Program-made: the position numbers and the translations under genes
Assembly: GCA_013365325.1 (NCBI GenBank)
Contig: JABVXV010000250.1
Coordinates: 1-64,000 of the forward strand
Length of the DNA stretch: 64,000 nucleotides
Direction: 5' to 3'
From: Dipetalonema caudispina
Lineage: Eukaryota > Nematoda > Chromadorea > Rhabditida > Onchocercidae
Shown here: piece by piece, positions 32,701 to 45,790 of the stretch
Layout of the letters: every line of letters starts with the position of its first letter
Numbering within the stretch: position 1 is the first letter of the stretch
The notes under the pieces: generated by a model
Told to the model about the DNA's origin: nothing
Databases searched by the model: none
Seen by the model: only the letters and a program-made list of their open reading frames with translations

Positions 32701-34026
32701 CCGACGCTGTCCTGTACTCGATCCAAAAGAGAAAATGATCTAAATAAAGATGGGCAAAAGTAATCAAGATATCAAAAAGTGGAAGTCAGAGGCTTAATAA
32801 ATCCGAAAGCTAACTCGTTAGCACGAAGAAAAAAGACTGGCATAAAATGAATGAACAAACCTATCATAGAACTCCGTTCCTTCTTCGAGGCCCAGCAAAA
32901 CACCAGCGATAAAACCAGGAAGTGCTGGCTTTAACTCAACACCTAGCGGAAGGAGATACTGTTCGAATATATTCAACAATTCCGATTTCACCTTAAATAT
33001 AACAGCCAATTAAAATTTAAAGTTCTCGCAAACGAACTCTAATCGCTCTTGATGAACTCTGGAAGAGATAATCTAGAAGAATCCGAAAGGCAAAGTTTAA
33101 TAATGGGATTAAAATTCTACCATAAACTTGTCGAATTAGCTTCGACGTAAAAGACGAGACAAGTAGGCAGACTAGCGCATCTAGCAAATTGTAAAATCTA
33201 AAGATAATTGGGACTCGTGAATTCAAATATTTAAATATTTCAGTTAAAAAAGACCTTTATTCCACAGTGATCCATTAATGGGAAAAGTCCAACAGCGAAA
33301 AGATACAGTAAACGTGGGAGATCCTTCCGACCAAGAATATCAAAGAGCTGTCGATAAGTTTCCAGTGCTTTCAAATGAACACCATGTGGCAGAGCGGGAT
33401 GTAGGCATTGCGAAAGGCGCTTTGCTACAGTTACTGGCTTCGGTATATCACCAAATTTTGCATTTGCATGAAATACCTGCAATTTTGTAAACTAAAACAT
33501 CTGATTACCAGGAAGATTTCGAAAACTTGACGGTTCTGGTCATTTGCTAGCCTCCCTCCATACTCAGAACTGAAGCCTAATACTATTGATTTATTGAGCC
33601 AAAAAATCATGCATTTAACTGATAGCTGAAATATTCCAGGCTTAGTCTATCAAAAGCGGACAGAACCAAAAAATGGATCAAAAAGCAAATCAGAAACAGA
33701 ATCGTAGCACAGATATAACTATACTTGACAGAAAATCGTTCATTATCTGGAAACACGTCATATTTGATAGAATTAACAATCATTATAACAAAAGCTTTAA
33801 ACTTCGTAATAAAAAAAAAAAAAAAAAAATGATTAAAAATTTGGCTCACTCGGCTAAGTTTTGCGAGAGCTGAGATCAAGTCGGCCCATTCATTGGTAGC
33901 TTCAAAAGCTTTCAGTGCTTTATCGACTGCCGCAACATAAGCCCGATATTTACTGTTATTTATTAGTGAAGCTGCTTGAGCTGCATTTGCAGCTGCATCT
34001 GTGTAACCGACCAATACTGACGACAT
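14737..34026 (-). CDS. pad-1: PAD-1 / Dopey (DOPEY1/2) large trafficking protein
   Basis: This is the nematode Dopey gene, 2,548 residues against about 2,300-2,470 in mammals. Conserved N-terminal blocks include [35 protein letters not shown] and [17 protein letters not shown]-terminal blocks include ALKRLAF...[29 protein letters not shown] and AQFQMCHWAFV. Dopey partners MON2 on endosome and Golgi membranes, and C. elegans PAD-1 is needed for embryonic patterning and retrograde trafficking. Exons in transcript order: 33850-34026, 33255-33476, 32861-32991, 32550-32739, 32295-32420, 31927-32078, 31663-31864, 31260-31418, 30915-31073, 30701-30798, 30251-30380, 29798-30008, 29403-29498, 29008-29184, 28730-28837, 28328-28463, 27999-28086, 27586-27747, 27368-27474, 27001-27130, 26611-26697, 26107-26297, 25846-25990, 25316-25530, 24956-25132, 24631-24834, 24196-24391, 23686-23904, 23383-23567, 23007-23175, 22410-22612, 22114-22300, 21544-21639, 20867-20992, 20224-20391, 19864-20010, 19509-19661, 19151-19326, 18719-18900, 18359-18473, 18017-18185, 17513-17622, 17035-17150, 16715-16810, 16223-16378, 15925-16061, 15625-15791, 15394-15487, 15132-15287, 15020-15049 and 14737-14850. 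Every junction closes in phase. The start ATG follows TTTGTTGCAG, which is either a trans-splice site or the acceptor of a leader intron. The 30-nt exon 15020-15049 is the least certain. Confidence 0.95.
18570..18685. mobile_element. Foldback (MITE-like) inverted repeat in a pad-1 intron
   Basis: The outer 23 bases of the two arms (18570-18592 and 18663-18685) are perfect reverse complements ending in GAGTGGTC/GACCACTC. The pairing continues imperfectly inward to an AAAACCG/CGGTTTT match near 18610 and 18646, leaving a short loop. The element sits inside the intron between pad-1 exons 18719-18900 and 18359-18473. It has no coding capacity. Size and structure resemble a non-autonomous DNA transposon, but I could not identify a target-site duplication. 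Confidence 0.65.
24956..25132 (-). other. pad-1: Divergent polar linker exon of pad-1
   Basis: Exon 25 encodes a polar, basic, Ser-rich stretch (for example [15 protein letters not shown]) with little resemblance to vertebrate Dopey. It marks the variable middle region between the conserved N- and C-terminal parts. Confidence 0.5.
30915..31073 (-). other. pad-1: Ser/Thr-rich linker exon of pad-1
   Basis: Exon 9 (about residues 454-506) is a low-complexity Ser/Thr/Arg-rich segment, for example [20 protein letters not shown], placed between helical blocks. It is probably a disordered and phosphorylatable linker, because basic residues two or three positions before serine recur in it. The phosphorylation is inference only. 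Confidence 0.5.
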
Positions 34027-34036
34027 CTGCAACAAA
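34024..34036 (-). promoter_or_regulatory. Acceptor at the pad-1 start codon (SL or leader-intron)
   Basis: On the minus strand TTTGTTGCAG abuts the ATG directly. Nematode mRNAs often receive a spliced leader right at the ATG, and this acceptor would serve for that. It would equally accept the candidate leader exon near 35425-35517. Confidence 0.5.
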
Positions 34037-35424
34037 CAACGTGAATTCCTATGAAATTTCAGCAATTTCAAGTAATTATTTTCATTCAATGAAGTATCAT
34101 GGAATATGAACATGAATAGTACAACTATCAGTTGAACTAACTATAAGCGAAAGAGCATAAATAGCAAGTCTTATATGAAAATATCATCATTAATCTTTAT
34201 CAATGAACCCAATCCCTTATCATTTGTTTCACAGTTTAGCCCGCTAAGTAATTTGATTATTGATCTCAAAGAGCAAAATGTTTTGCAATAGAACCACCAT
34301 TTATGCTTTCCAATTACTGTTTATCATTTCATTACTATCTCGAAATGCTTTGATCATAACGTTTTCAATAAACAATCACAATTAGAAAAATTTGTCTATC
34401 TCCGTTAAAATTCTGCTGAATGTATGAAAATAAATAATCTTTAATTACAGTCGAGCCTGCTTTTGTTTACACATTTAATTTCCAGCTCCCACTTTTGAAA
34501 AAGGTTTTGGTTAACCGTCCAAATATTTCAGATAAGAAAATCAAATTATTCACAACTGCCGGTTCTTACATAATTATTTGATAGACTAAGTTATGAAATA
34601 TCACTTATATTATGCAATAATTATATAATTCACTTTACCTACAAAAAAACAAAATGCAGAAAAATTGACAAAAAATCTCCTGGAACTCGTGAGCTAAGAA
34701 TTAAAAATGAAACACGAATAATGCGTTAAGCAAGCCGGATATGAAAATCTCCTTAATAAAATCATCACTGAAATATGAAGGGAGGCAAGGATGGGAACAG
34801 AGGCATTGTCAGGGGACATAAGCAAATAACAACATTCCCTAATTGATTTTCGAAGAGATGCAACAAAACACGAATATCAATATCCTCATTGATATTTCTT
34901 TTCCCTTCCAGCAATAGCTATTTCCTTTCTGTACAACATAAAGCGACATATATAACGCTTTTTTAGTCGTAATATGGCGATTCAATTTTCCTTCTGGAAA
35001 AATAAAAAATACCGATTTGTGTTACAGTTTAGCACTATTTTCTGTTTTACATTCTATGGCAAACCGAAACTTCGACGCTTCCTGAATCATTGTGCCGAAT
35101 AAAAAATACCTTTTCGAATTACCATGTTCTCATATACTTATTACATAATGCTGAGATAAATTTACAACGAAGATTTATCTTGGACACTAAACAGCTAAAA
35201 GGAATAAAAGAAATCAATACAAATTGTCAAAAAAATTAAAGATGTTAGAGTATTTGATTCCCAAAGGATTGAAATGAAGTTACCCTTGTTTTCGTTATGT
35301 GATAATGGGATAAGTTAATGGAAGTAAGTTTATGAAGACAGGATGTAAGTTAAAGAACAGATATTCTAATAAGATTTACACGGAACAAATAATTTCAATT
35401 AAGGAAGAAGTGAAAAAAACAAAC

Positions 35425-35517
35425 CTCCTGAGCCAAAGCTCTTCGACGATTGAACGGGAACCTTGACCGTTTGGTTCTTACTTTTGAGGATGGTGGAATG
35501 ATTCAAATATATACTGA
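35425..35517 (-). other. Candidate non-coding leader exon of pad-1
   Basis: A segment of higher GC content is bounded on the minus strand by a TTTTTCAG acceptor and a CAGGAG|GTTTGT donor, about 1.4 kb upstream of the pad-1 ATG. Two frames are open across most of it but neither has a start codon, so it would be 5' untranslated. It could also be a chance island. Confidence 0.3.
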
Positions 35518-36962
35518 AAAATGAACTGTAAAAGATATCCAATTTCGTATAATAATCTTCCGAATTGTAATTTTTATTTCCTTTATCGAAATCAAAACGA
35601 AATAAATGATATTACAATCATTTTACAATTCTTTAATCAAATATTATAATTATATTTCTCTAATTAAAATTTACACTTTATCAACTAATGCTAAATTCTA
35701 CGATAATATTCCACATTATCTACTATTGATGAAAAATTTTATCAATCTTTCTTCTCTCGCTCATTACATTGCTCTCTTTATTCTTCTCTTTATTACTTCA
35801 CTTATCAAGAATTATCGTTTGCTGAAATTGTTAACTATCTCTTGCTCACTCTCACAATGCATTATCTTTCTTTTCTAATTTTATACTTTTCCCACATCCA
35901 TTCCTACCTTCTTCAATCCTTAATCCTATCCTAAGCTTATTTCACAATCGAATGAAGAGCTAAATGTCGATGGATGAAGCATTCTCAAGACTGATGTTTG
36001 AAATTATTGACGTTGCTCATTAAAATTTGATGATTTCTACGCTTATTAATTATGTAATTAGAATATGACTTATCCTAATTCTAAAAGGATTTCAAAATTT
36101 TCAACTGGGATCAAAATTTAACTTTTCGGAAATTAAAAAAAAAAAAAAAAGTATCAAAATTTTTGGAGGTAGAAACAGTACAAGCATCATATGTCTGAAC
36201 GTTTACATAAAACTGTCATTAATTTGTTTGGAAAGCTTATAGGTATTTACCCGAATGAATAAGTAATCCGAATAAGGTAAGAAATCTGAAAATGACAAGC
36301 CACCGAAATGTCACAAATACCTTCCCATCCCTATCACAATTATCGAAAAAAACTTATTTCACAAGCAAATAAATTAATCTAAGTTTGTAAATTAGAAATG
36401 AATGAAATTTTCAAGTCTTGAATTTTCATCCTATTTTTTTTTTCTTTTTTTATTTCTTCACTGTAAAAATGGCATAATTCCTTTCACGATCAAGGCTCCT
36501 TCAAATCTTAAAAATATGCAAAATTTCAATTTTCTATATATTCTCTATATGATCGCTACAATTACTCTGTCTAATTTTTTTTTTTTTTTAAACAAACACT
36601 GTTAATATCTCAGATCCAGAAACGAACTACATTTTTTTTTTTTTTTTTGAATCCAAGAAAGCATTCAGAATTTTTTAAAATATCTCATCCTAATAACTCA
36701 TTGTAGTAAAACTGATCGTATTGAATTGTAACTCAAAAAAGTTTTAAGGTTTTAATTCAAACATCTTAAAGCCATCGTAAGAAAAATCCACCGAATAATG
36801 CCCACCAAAACAATCGTTCCATTCAGAAATATCCTTTTTCATGGATTGCCATATCACGAACCGTACGACGGTCTGTTAAATTTACTATGGACCGTGAAAC
36901 ATTGTCTATATTGTGTCCCGTAATCTTCATGGCTCAATCGCTTGTCTATCTCCTTGTGTACC

Positions 36963-37115
36963 TATCTGTCTGTCCGTATTGGTTGATCTATCTATCTATC
37001 TATCTATCTATCCATCTATCTGTCTATCCATCTATCTATCTAATCTATCTATCTAATCTATCTATCTAATCTATCTATCCATCTATCTATCCAACTATAT
37101 CTATCTATCTATTTA
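36963..37115. repeat. (ATCT)n tetranucleotide microsatellite
   Basis: A long imperfect ATCT/CTAT array with CCAT and CTAAT interruptions. A plus-strand reading frame across it (Ile-Tyr-Leu-Ser repeats) is a product of the repeat. Confidence 0.93.
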
Positions 37116-37400
37116 CCTATTCATCATTTGTCATCACCAGCAAGTGATATCATTTCATTTACAATTTTCTGATTAATTAATTAGTAAAAATTATACATTT
37201 TCCAATCTGAACTATATAATAATAACCTTTTGAAACTACATAATACAATAATAACTTTTTGATTTTAATATTGGAAAATTTCCATGTTTTTACTATGTTT
37301 AAAATATTTGTTTAGCAAATTAATTATACTTAAAATAAATTTTTCTTTTCTTTAAAAAGAATGAGTAAACAAGTTGACCATTCCTTTCTTTTATTTTGAG

Positions 37401-37427
37401 CGAGAGAGAGAGAGAGAGAGAGAGAGT
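37401..37427. repeat. (GA)n dinucleotide tract
   Basis: Thirteen consecutive GA units in non-coding DNA. Confidence 0.95.
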
Positions 37428-40400
37428 TCTAGATTAGTTTAGTCTCATTATAACTTGACCAAATATGATTTTCTATAGGATGATAAATCATCTTGTCTAG
37501 TTGAATTTAATCATTTCCTATCATATCATAGGAATTAATCATTATCAGTATTTGAAAACCTTTTTTGATTCAAAATCCCTAATTAAAAAAAAATTTTTAA
37601 GTTTTATTTTTTTTTAACTGCCATAGATTATGAATGTTCACAAGAAATCATAAGCATATATTTCCTTCTTAAATGGAAACGATGATGTTATCATTGATTA
37701 TTCCATGATCAAACTGTAATCGTTTATTCAAACAATAAAAAAGAAATCTCGAGAATTTTTGTTCACATATAAGAGAAGAGTAATTTTTGCATAAATGAAT
37801 TCAGAATGAAAAAAAAAAAAAAAAAGCTCTCATAGAATGAACAGAGTTAATTTACTTTCTTTTTTTTTTTCTCATTTTTTCCTTTTACCTTCTCATTTAG
37901 GATATATATTCGGAATGAAAATTCATTTTACTATTATAATTAAAAAATTTCTAGCATGAATTAGGATATCGATGATATAATAGATGAATTAAGAAGGAAT
38001 TTTAATTTAGACGAATAATATGAGAAAATTTTTGAATAGCTATAATTTCTTCGTTAACGAAAAATGATAAAATATAATCGATAATTTTAAATAGAAAATG
38101 ATAAATAGTAATGTAAAGTTATGTTTATATAAAAATAGCAATCATCGTTTGTCTAAGTAATTCACAATAAAGAAAAAGTACATGACGAACGGAAGAAATT
38201 GTTTTGAAATGTGATAATTCGAAAAGAAATGAATAACATTTGTTTTTTAAATAGTTCTTTTTTCTTTTCTTTTTTTAATTAGAATTTACTTTTGAAGAAA
38301 ACTATTATTGTAAAAATTTTTTTTTTTTCTTCTTCAAACAAAGTTAATCTATGAATACTCCATAAATTTTTTTTTTCTGATATTTTCTTTTATTTGAAAA
38401 GTATGTCTTACAAATAATAATTTAAACTCTCTTTCATTCTCTTCCTACCTCTTTACTTGAAAAAAAAAAGAAAAAGAAGAAAAGAAAAAAAAAGAAAGAA
38501 AGAAAACAATCAAACAACAAGTAGTGTTAGCATTAGGACAAAAATGAATCAATTCAAAATTATGATTCGTTCAAAATTAATAGAAGAAACAAATTTTTTG
38601 AAAATTTGAAATTTGTGGAAATAATTTTTTAAATGAATGTTTTAACATCTTATTTATGCAAACTTATTAGGCATAAATAACTTATCAATTGATCAGAAAT
38701 GAATTGTTAAGATGATCGTAACCGACGATATATCACCATTCAGGATTCGAATCTTACAAGTTCATGTTGTGTAATGGATACTCGAGAGATGTCGTAAAAA
38801 AAAAAAAATAAATAAATTTAAATTAACATAGTAAGCAAAGGGTGAAAATTTCACTCATGTTGTCATTAATGTTATTTACGGATATTTTGTCTAGAAGAAA
38901 ATTTAAATTTCAATACATTCAGAAAATTGGAATTTCTTATTTCATTACAGAAAAATTTCTAATACAAGATTTTGCAAATGATAGATTGCAAATATTGCAA
39001 GGCGTACTGCATTAAATTTAGCTATCTAATTTTATCGTAATGTTTGAAATTTATTCCGTTCATGCTAACTCGAAATTAGTAATTAGTGCCATGTAATTGT
39101 AACAGCATAAAATCAGAAATTCAATTATTTTATTAATTTGTTTAGGCTGAATTAAATGAATTGAAAAGTTGTTAAATTTAAAAGAAAAAAATTGCAACAA
39201 AGAATTTGAATAGGTAATGCTTTTTTGATCCTAAAAAATTTTTGTTAAGATAAAGCTAACTGATCATTTTTCTTCGATCAAAAAATTCATGATATTTAAA
39301 AGAAATTGGGGAAAAAAAAAAGAAAAACAAACTGCTTGTAAACCATTCATCAATTATTTTTATAAACAAAATGTTTTTAATAGAAAATTTTGGTGTCAAA
39401 AATTAGGAGAGAAGAAAAAAAAAAAACAAAAACGAATTGAAAGTTTTTCTTTTAATCAATAAACAAATGATTGTATTTTTAATTGTGAAGAAAAAAAAAA
39501 TGGAAGAGGTGAAAAAAATTAGAAATTAACTTTGATGTAACAATAAAAGATAGAAATAATTTCACATCAGTTTACTACAATATTCCAAAATATTGTGATA
39601 ACAATTTAAATATTTATATATCATAGCATATTGCCTGTTATCAGTATGTTAATGCCATGAATACATTTCAATCATTACAGCAACCATTCAACATCAACAT
39701 TGTTGAATCGAAATGAAGTTTTATTGATAAACAAAATTATTGTCAAATGTTGAATTTCAAATGTTTCGTGTAAGAATAATTACAAATTATTTTTCTTTCT
39801 AATTCTAATATTTGATTGCTGAAAATCGATATTAAAAATTTTGAATTTTTCAAACGATCCTGTAATAATGATTATAATTGAAAATCTCAGGAAAAGCATC
39901 CGATAATGATCGGAAAATATATTGTTTGTTATGGGTTTAATAAGATTAATATGTTTTTCCGGTGATTTATGAAATAATATATCATTCGATATAAGACATA
40001 CCAGATATTTCTATTCTAATCGATGAATGATCAATAGATATTACCGGTTAACATGAATTTATGAAATTAACTGTTAAATTATTCTGCTTAATGAAGCCAC
40101 TGATTAAATTTACCAAAGATATCAATAGTATGAAATTAAAACTTAACTAATCATATATAACATTATAATGCTTTCGAAAATTTATCTTGCCGAATTTCAA
40201 AGGTAAATTATGAAGCTACTGATAAAATCAAATTCGCTACATTTCATGAAAGTTTAGTTTCTTTTAAGCTAAATCATTTTAGCAAAATAAGTCAAACAAG
40301 AAAATAGGAAAGAAAGATAAGTTACTAGTTAAATTTGAAATTGAAATCTGAAATTAATGAGTGGCAGGTGGGCATTTTGTGAGGAAAAATCTGATTGAAA

Positions 40401-41738
40401 ATATTTTTTCCATGAAAAAGAAAACCTGAAATGTGTTTGTGTGTCTTCCGTGTTATCTATTTTCCAATTTCTATAATCCTAGAAAAGTTAATGTTTCATC
40501 CAATAATCGTTTAATCCCTTCCACTAAATCAAATTAATGTGCAATTTTAACCGATGATTCATAACAAATTATTTTTATCGAAAATTTTATGCAAAAAAGA
40601 CAAGAATATGTAAAGAAGGAAAAAAAAAAACGACAAAAGCGGGAAAAAAAAATTAAAGGTCGAAAAAAAAAAAGAAACAAAGATGGAAAAAGAAATTAAA
40701 TTTCAATATAGCTAATAAAATACTTTTGTTGACAACATTTTTATTGTTTAAAAATTTTACATTAATAAATTTTATATCGTATGTGTATTATTGTACTAAA
40801 CAAAATTTTATTTCAAACATTTCAATCGTCATTGTTATCATTGGAGAAAATTCAAAAATTCATTGAAAAATAAGGATTCGAGATATTTTATGAATCGTAC
40901 TCGAAAAAGATTCCCTTCTAGAGGTAATGAAAATTGCTTGAAAAATTGATTAATTTTAATATTTGATTTATTCACACCTATTGCTTGTTAATCATTCAAA
41001 ATGAACAGAAAAAAAGAGATAAAATTTGAAAAATTTTTGAATATTTCATTAAATTTCATTTACATGTGCATAATGGAAATGTTATAGTGTAAAATATAAA
41101 ATTAATAGACGGAATTGAAACTTTTTTATATTATATCGAAGCTGATAAATTTTGACTCTAAAATTTTGTTGAAAATTGATCATGAAAAACGAAAATTTTA
41201 ATTTAAATCAGAATAATTACAATGATAGAAAAAGCACAAATATCATATATTGAATCAGCTGTTTTACAGCAAAATATTTGTGATCATTGATTGGTATGAA
41301 TGAATTTGTTAGCACTTAACATATGACATCCTGATGCTTTTTAACTTTTATTTACTTTTATTTCTTGTAAAAGATATACAATGTTTAAAAATAAAATTAT
41401 TGATTGATTTTTATGTTTCATTTTTATATTCACTTTACATAGGTTAACATTGAAAAATTACAAAAAATTTTACCACAGCGTAAATAAGCGAAATGCACAA
41501 ATAATAGCAAAATCGGTTAGCTTTTTCTTTCATTATTTTTGAAATTTTCAAACGATTAGAAAAAATAATGGTTAAAGATTAATGAAATTTTTTCATGCTT
41601 AAAATAGTATTTTGAAAAAAAAAAAAAAAAAAAAATGAAGTTTTCCATTGCTTTCATTATTTTTTACTCCAATTGCTCATTTAAGCATTTCTTTTTTTTT
41701 TTTTTTGATGAATAAATAAATATTTTTTGTGAGAAAAT

Positions 41739-41900
41739 AATTCGCAATGCAAATATTTTCATCTTTCGCCTCTCCATACTTTATCAAAAATTAAAATACA
41801 AAATTTGATCCAATTCAATAATTCGCAATGCAAATATTTTCATCTTTCGCCTCTCCATACTTTATCAAAAATTAAAATACAAAATTTAATCCAATTCAAT
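41739..41900. repeat. 81-bp direct tandem duplication
   Basis: Two adjacent copies of an 81-bp unit, at about 41739-41819 and 41820-41900, differ at one visible position (TTTGATCC in the first, TTTAATCC in the second). The high identity suggests a recent duplication. No coding or RNA feature is apparent in the unit. Confidence 0.93.
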
Positions 41901-41940
41901 AATATTTGTTCCTAATGTAACATATTTGAATGTTGTTACT

Positions 41941-42011
41941 TTTGTTGTTGTTGCTATCCTTGCTGTTGTTGTTGTTGTTGTCGTTGTTGTTGTTTGTTGT
42001 TATTGTTATTG
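41941..42011. repeat. (TTG)n imperfect microsatellite
   Basis: A run of TTG/GTT triplets with CTA, CTT and TCG interruptions, in non-coding DNA just beyond the 81-bp duplication. Confidence 0.9.
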
Positions 42012-42997
42012 CTTGATATATTTACAAATAACAATAATTAATTATCATTTTTTCTTTTCTCCTTTATTGCAAATGACCAAAATCAATTAAGAAAATTTAT
42101 TTAATTAGTATTACACCAACACAATCACAATAAGATTAATGATATGGTATAAGAAATGAAACAGACAAAGAAATAGTTGGAGGAAAAAAAAAAAGAAAGG
42201 ATTATTAAAATTTGTATATTGAAATTGAAATTGTTATGTGAAATTAATAAAACTAATAAATATGTTTATTTAATAATTATTTCACATTTTAATATATTTA
42301 AACTATCGTTTTGGAAAGGATTGAAATACCCGTATATTTTGCTTTTTCGGCAGAAATGAAATTATTGATGAAAAGGATAGCTATGCTAAATGTACGATTA
42401 ATTATTAAGGATGAATTTATGTAATATAAGGCAGACTTATGATTACATAAAGTAAATTTATGATTTAAAAATATCTCCTGAAAAGTAAAGATAAACAACA
42501 AAAGTAAAAGAAAAAAAAAAAAAAAAAAACGAAACTCAGAATTTGATTATTTCAATTACATAATTTGAGAAACATTTTACATTCTGATGCATGTATATTT
42601 CATGTGGAATGAAGGAACAGTTAAAAGTTTGAACAAAATAGAATGGATTGAATACACGTAGGTTACGTGAGTTGCTTGTGTATAATTCGGAAAATTTTGA
42701 AAGGAATAAATAATGAAAGATTAACTTGAATTATACGAAAGGAATTTTTAGTGAATAGTAAGCATTAAATAAGTATTATTGTAGAAACAATAATATTTTA
42801 CAATAATACAAATACTTTTTTTTTTTTTTTTTTTTTTTTTTTGAGTATTTTTTTTTAGTTTCATTCATTATTTCATCAATTAATTCATATCTTATAATAA
42901 TACAACTCACATATTTATCATATATTATTCTATTATCGTATCAACTTACATATTTACTAACAAAAATTTATATCATGAAGTAGTACTGTAATTAATT

Positions 42998-45790
42998 TCA
43001 AATGAAGCCCAATTCCTGGAACCATATGGCGATGAATAAGAACATCATAATGAATAATGGTATAGCAATAGCAGCTGCTACTATTCGACCGAATGGTACT
43101 GTAAAAAAAAAAAAAAATTAAAAATTAAAAAATCATTAATTCATGACAAGCTATCTATTATAATAAAATGAGTTATTTATTCATTAACGGATAATGGTAA
43201 GTTTTGTTCAGAAAAAAAGTTCAGATAATTTGAACTGAAAAATTTACAAATGTAAGAAAAACTAAATGATTTCTAAACGGTTTTTAATTATCTGGAAAAG
43301 TTATAAATATATTTTTCACTTGAATTTTACATCAAAATATTGCAATTTTTTGCGGAAATTGTGAATTTCTCCTTCTCATCTTTTCATTTAGCAATGAGCT
43401 ATAACACTACACAAGAAAGCTTAGAATCTGAAATCTTAAATTCAGAATAATTTTAATTAGCTTTGTTTTGGATATACATAAATAAGGTATTTCAGGTGAA
43501 ATTATACAATTTTTGGCATTTTTTCATTTTATTAATTGAATAACTCATTTTAAATCTATTTCATTATTTTGCATTTCGTAAAATAAATGAATGAAAAATT
43601 TACGCCTAGATAAAAATGGTACAAAGTGATAATGTTACCGACTATGATATTTATTAAATCTAACTAATTTACGGCATGTAATGTAAATTTAAAAAAAAAA
43701 AAAAAAAAAAATTGAGTAGAAATTTGTACAATTTGATAAACTTAAGGATGCATTTTTGTCAGAAATAAAATGGCTAATGCATAAGCAACTGGTAAAAATG
43801 ATTCAAAAGTACAAAATTTGAATGAAATAATCAAAATCATTGCCGTTTGATTCATCAATAGCATTTATCAAACAAAAACAGAATGTTACGATGATTTCAA
43901 AGGTGGAAAAAACAAAAAGAACGTAGACATTGTTGAAGATTCAAATTTGTTTAACTTTCACTAATGGCATGGAAAAATTTTATCTTCAATGAAATGTCTA
44001 ACAAACTGATAGAATCGAAGTATCCGTAAGATAAAATTTACAACAAAGCAGTTAATTTTTTTTTCTTTTTTTTTTTTTTTGTCCCAAAAGACAAATGCTT
44101 TTTTCAATTCATGAAAATTTCGAAAGATTAAAGTATAAAAATATGTTTCGCATTTTTTTCAAATTTTTTGGTCGTCTTAAATTTTAGGAAAGATGTGATA
44201 GCTTTTTATACTACATTGTAGTATGCCTTATTGTTGGGTTGCATAAAATGCATAAAAATAAACTCACAATATATGCTTTTCCAGAAAAGATTTTGGATTT
44301 CAATAAATCCTTTACTGATTTAAAAAAAAAAAAAAAATCAATAAAAAGGTAATACAACACTCTATCCCCCTATAATATATTACCTTTTATTATTTCTAAA
44401 CGTCTTAACAAATTTGCATATTTTTAGCCAAAAAAATATATTAGTAAATTGTGTTTCATTTGATGAAATAATAATAACAAAAATTTATGAAAATTTTACT
44501 CAATCTTGAATTTAATCATTTCGAAATATGCATGTTTAGTGTGGTTTCTTAAGAGTGTATAATTAAAATTGAATTAATATATGATATTACCGATAAGGAA
44601 TTTATTATCATTATCATTCACAGTTAAGCTTGGATGAGAAATAAAATACTGGTAAGCAATTCAGTTAATTAGTATTCAGATAGGAGGGTAATATTAAGTT
44701 AGAAATGGCTACTGTAGCATATCAGGAATTAAAATACTGATTAGTAAAAAGATTAAAATTAGTAAAAAGAGTCAAGCTTGAAAAATAGCAAATAGATAAT
44801 TGAAATAGTCTCAAACAAAATACTTTTTCTAGTATATCATACATAGAATTATAATAACCAACTTCGTTTTGTTGTTAAATGTTGCATATTTTGCTTTGAA
44901 ATAATTTCTTCAGATGGCATTGGTATCATTATTTTATCCTGAGGTACTGGAGTTCGAGTAACAACCTTATATTCCTGAAATGCTTATAAGATGATAGGAA
45001 AACATATCAGTACAGAAATAATCAACTGTAAAAAAAAAAATATTTAATTATACTTAATAAATATATTCAAATAGTATTATGATGAAAAAATAAGGTGAAT
45101 TAAAAATTAATACTATATTTTTAGTGTAAATGCATCAAAAAAGGATAAATAATTTCATTAAGTTAATTATTATTAGATTTTTCAAAAACAAAAAAAGATA
45201 AATGACCTTTACTGAACTTACATTGAGGTAGGTTACAGGTGTAACAGTTGGTTGTGAAACAGGCGCATGGTAGAAATTACGACTGTGTGTTCTTTCATAT
45301 TTCTCGTAAGTTTCCCTGGATGAGAGAAGATCTGGTGCAAGAAATTCATTTCTTCAAAATGATGAATGTTAAGATGAAATTTTGATTTTAACTTATAATT
45401 GGAGTTAAAAAAAAAAAAAATTGTATATTAAGTTATAATTCGAGTAAAAAATAAAAACTTTCAAAATATTAAAGAATGAGATAATCAAAGATATACTTAT
45501 TTAAAAGATTATCAAATTAATAGTTATAAGATATCAGTTCAATTTAATAATTATAACGTATCAGTTCAAATTGTTATTTGTTAAAATCATTTGCTAATAA
45601 TCGTACAAGATTAAATATCTAGTACAAAAAATAAAAAAAAAAACAAAGAATAATCAATAATGCAAATTTCTAATTTATATTGTAATTTTATTTAAACTTT
45701 AAATTTATTAAAATTTGGATATAAAATGAAATAACACTTACTTAGAACACATTTCTTCTCGATTAATTAATATATTGTCATATTGCAAAA
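42998..45790 (-). CDS. C-terminal part of a tail-anchored membrane protein, emerin-like candidate
   Basis: Four exons join in phase: 45742-45790, 45222-45351, 44863-44974 and 42998-43098, ending in TGA at 42998-43000. They encode 129 residues and start mid-protein, since the first exon begins with two bases of a split codon. The sequence is polar and Pro/Thr-rich (APVSQPTVTPVTYL, VVTRTPVPQDKIM). Near the end comes one hydrophobic segment of about 22 residues (IVAAAIAIPLFIMMFLFIAIWF) and only seven residues after it. That is a tail-anchored layout as in emerin and other inner-nuclear-membrane or ER proteins. The start exon may be the LEM-like one at 48838-49004. The donor at 44863 (CGAA|GTTGGT) was chosen because it is the one that keeps the frame into the membrane exon. 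I do not recognise the linker. Confidence 0.6.

Larger units (their letters stand above)
34027..42997. other. Intergenic stretch between pad-1 and the emerin-like gene
   Basis: About 9 kb with no convincing coding exon on either strand. It includes the pad-1 upstream region, a possible leader exon, an ATCT tetranucleotide tract, a GA tract, an 81-bp tandem duplication and a TTG tract. Homopolymers of 10-20 A or T are scattered throughout. Confidence 0.6.

Noticed and set aside
38739..38800. tRNA-like GATTCGAATC motif
   Set aside because: No acceptor stem, anticodon arm or A-box at the right spacing could be found.
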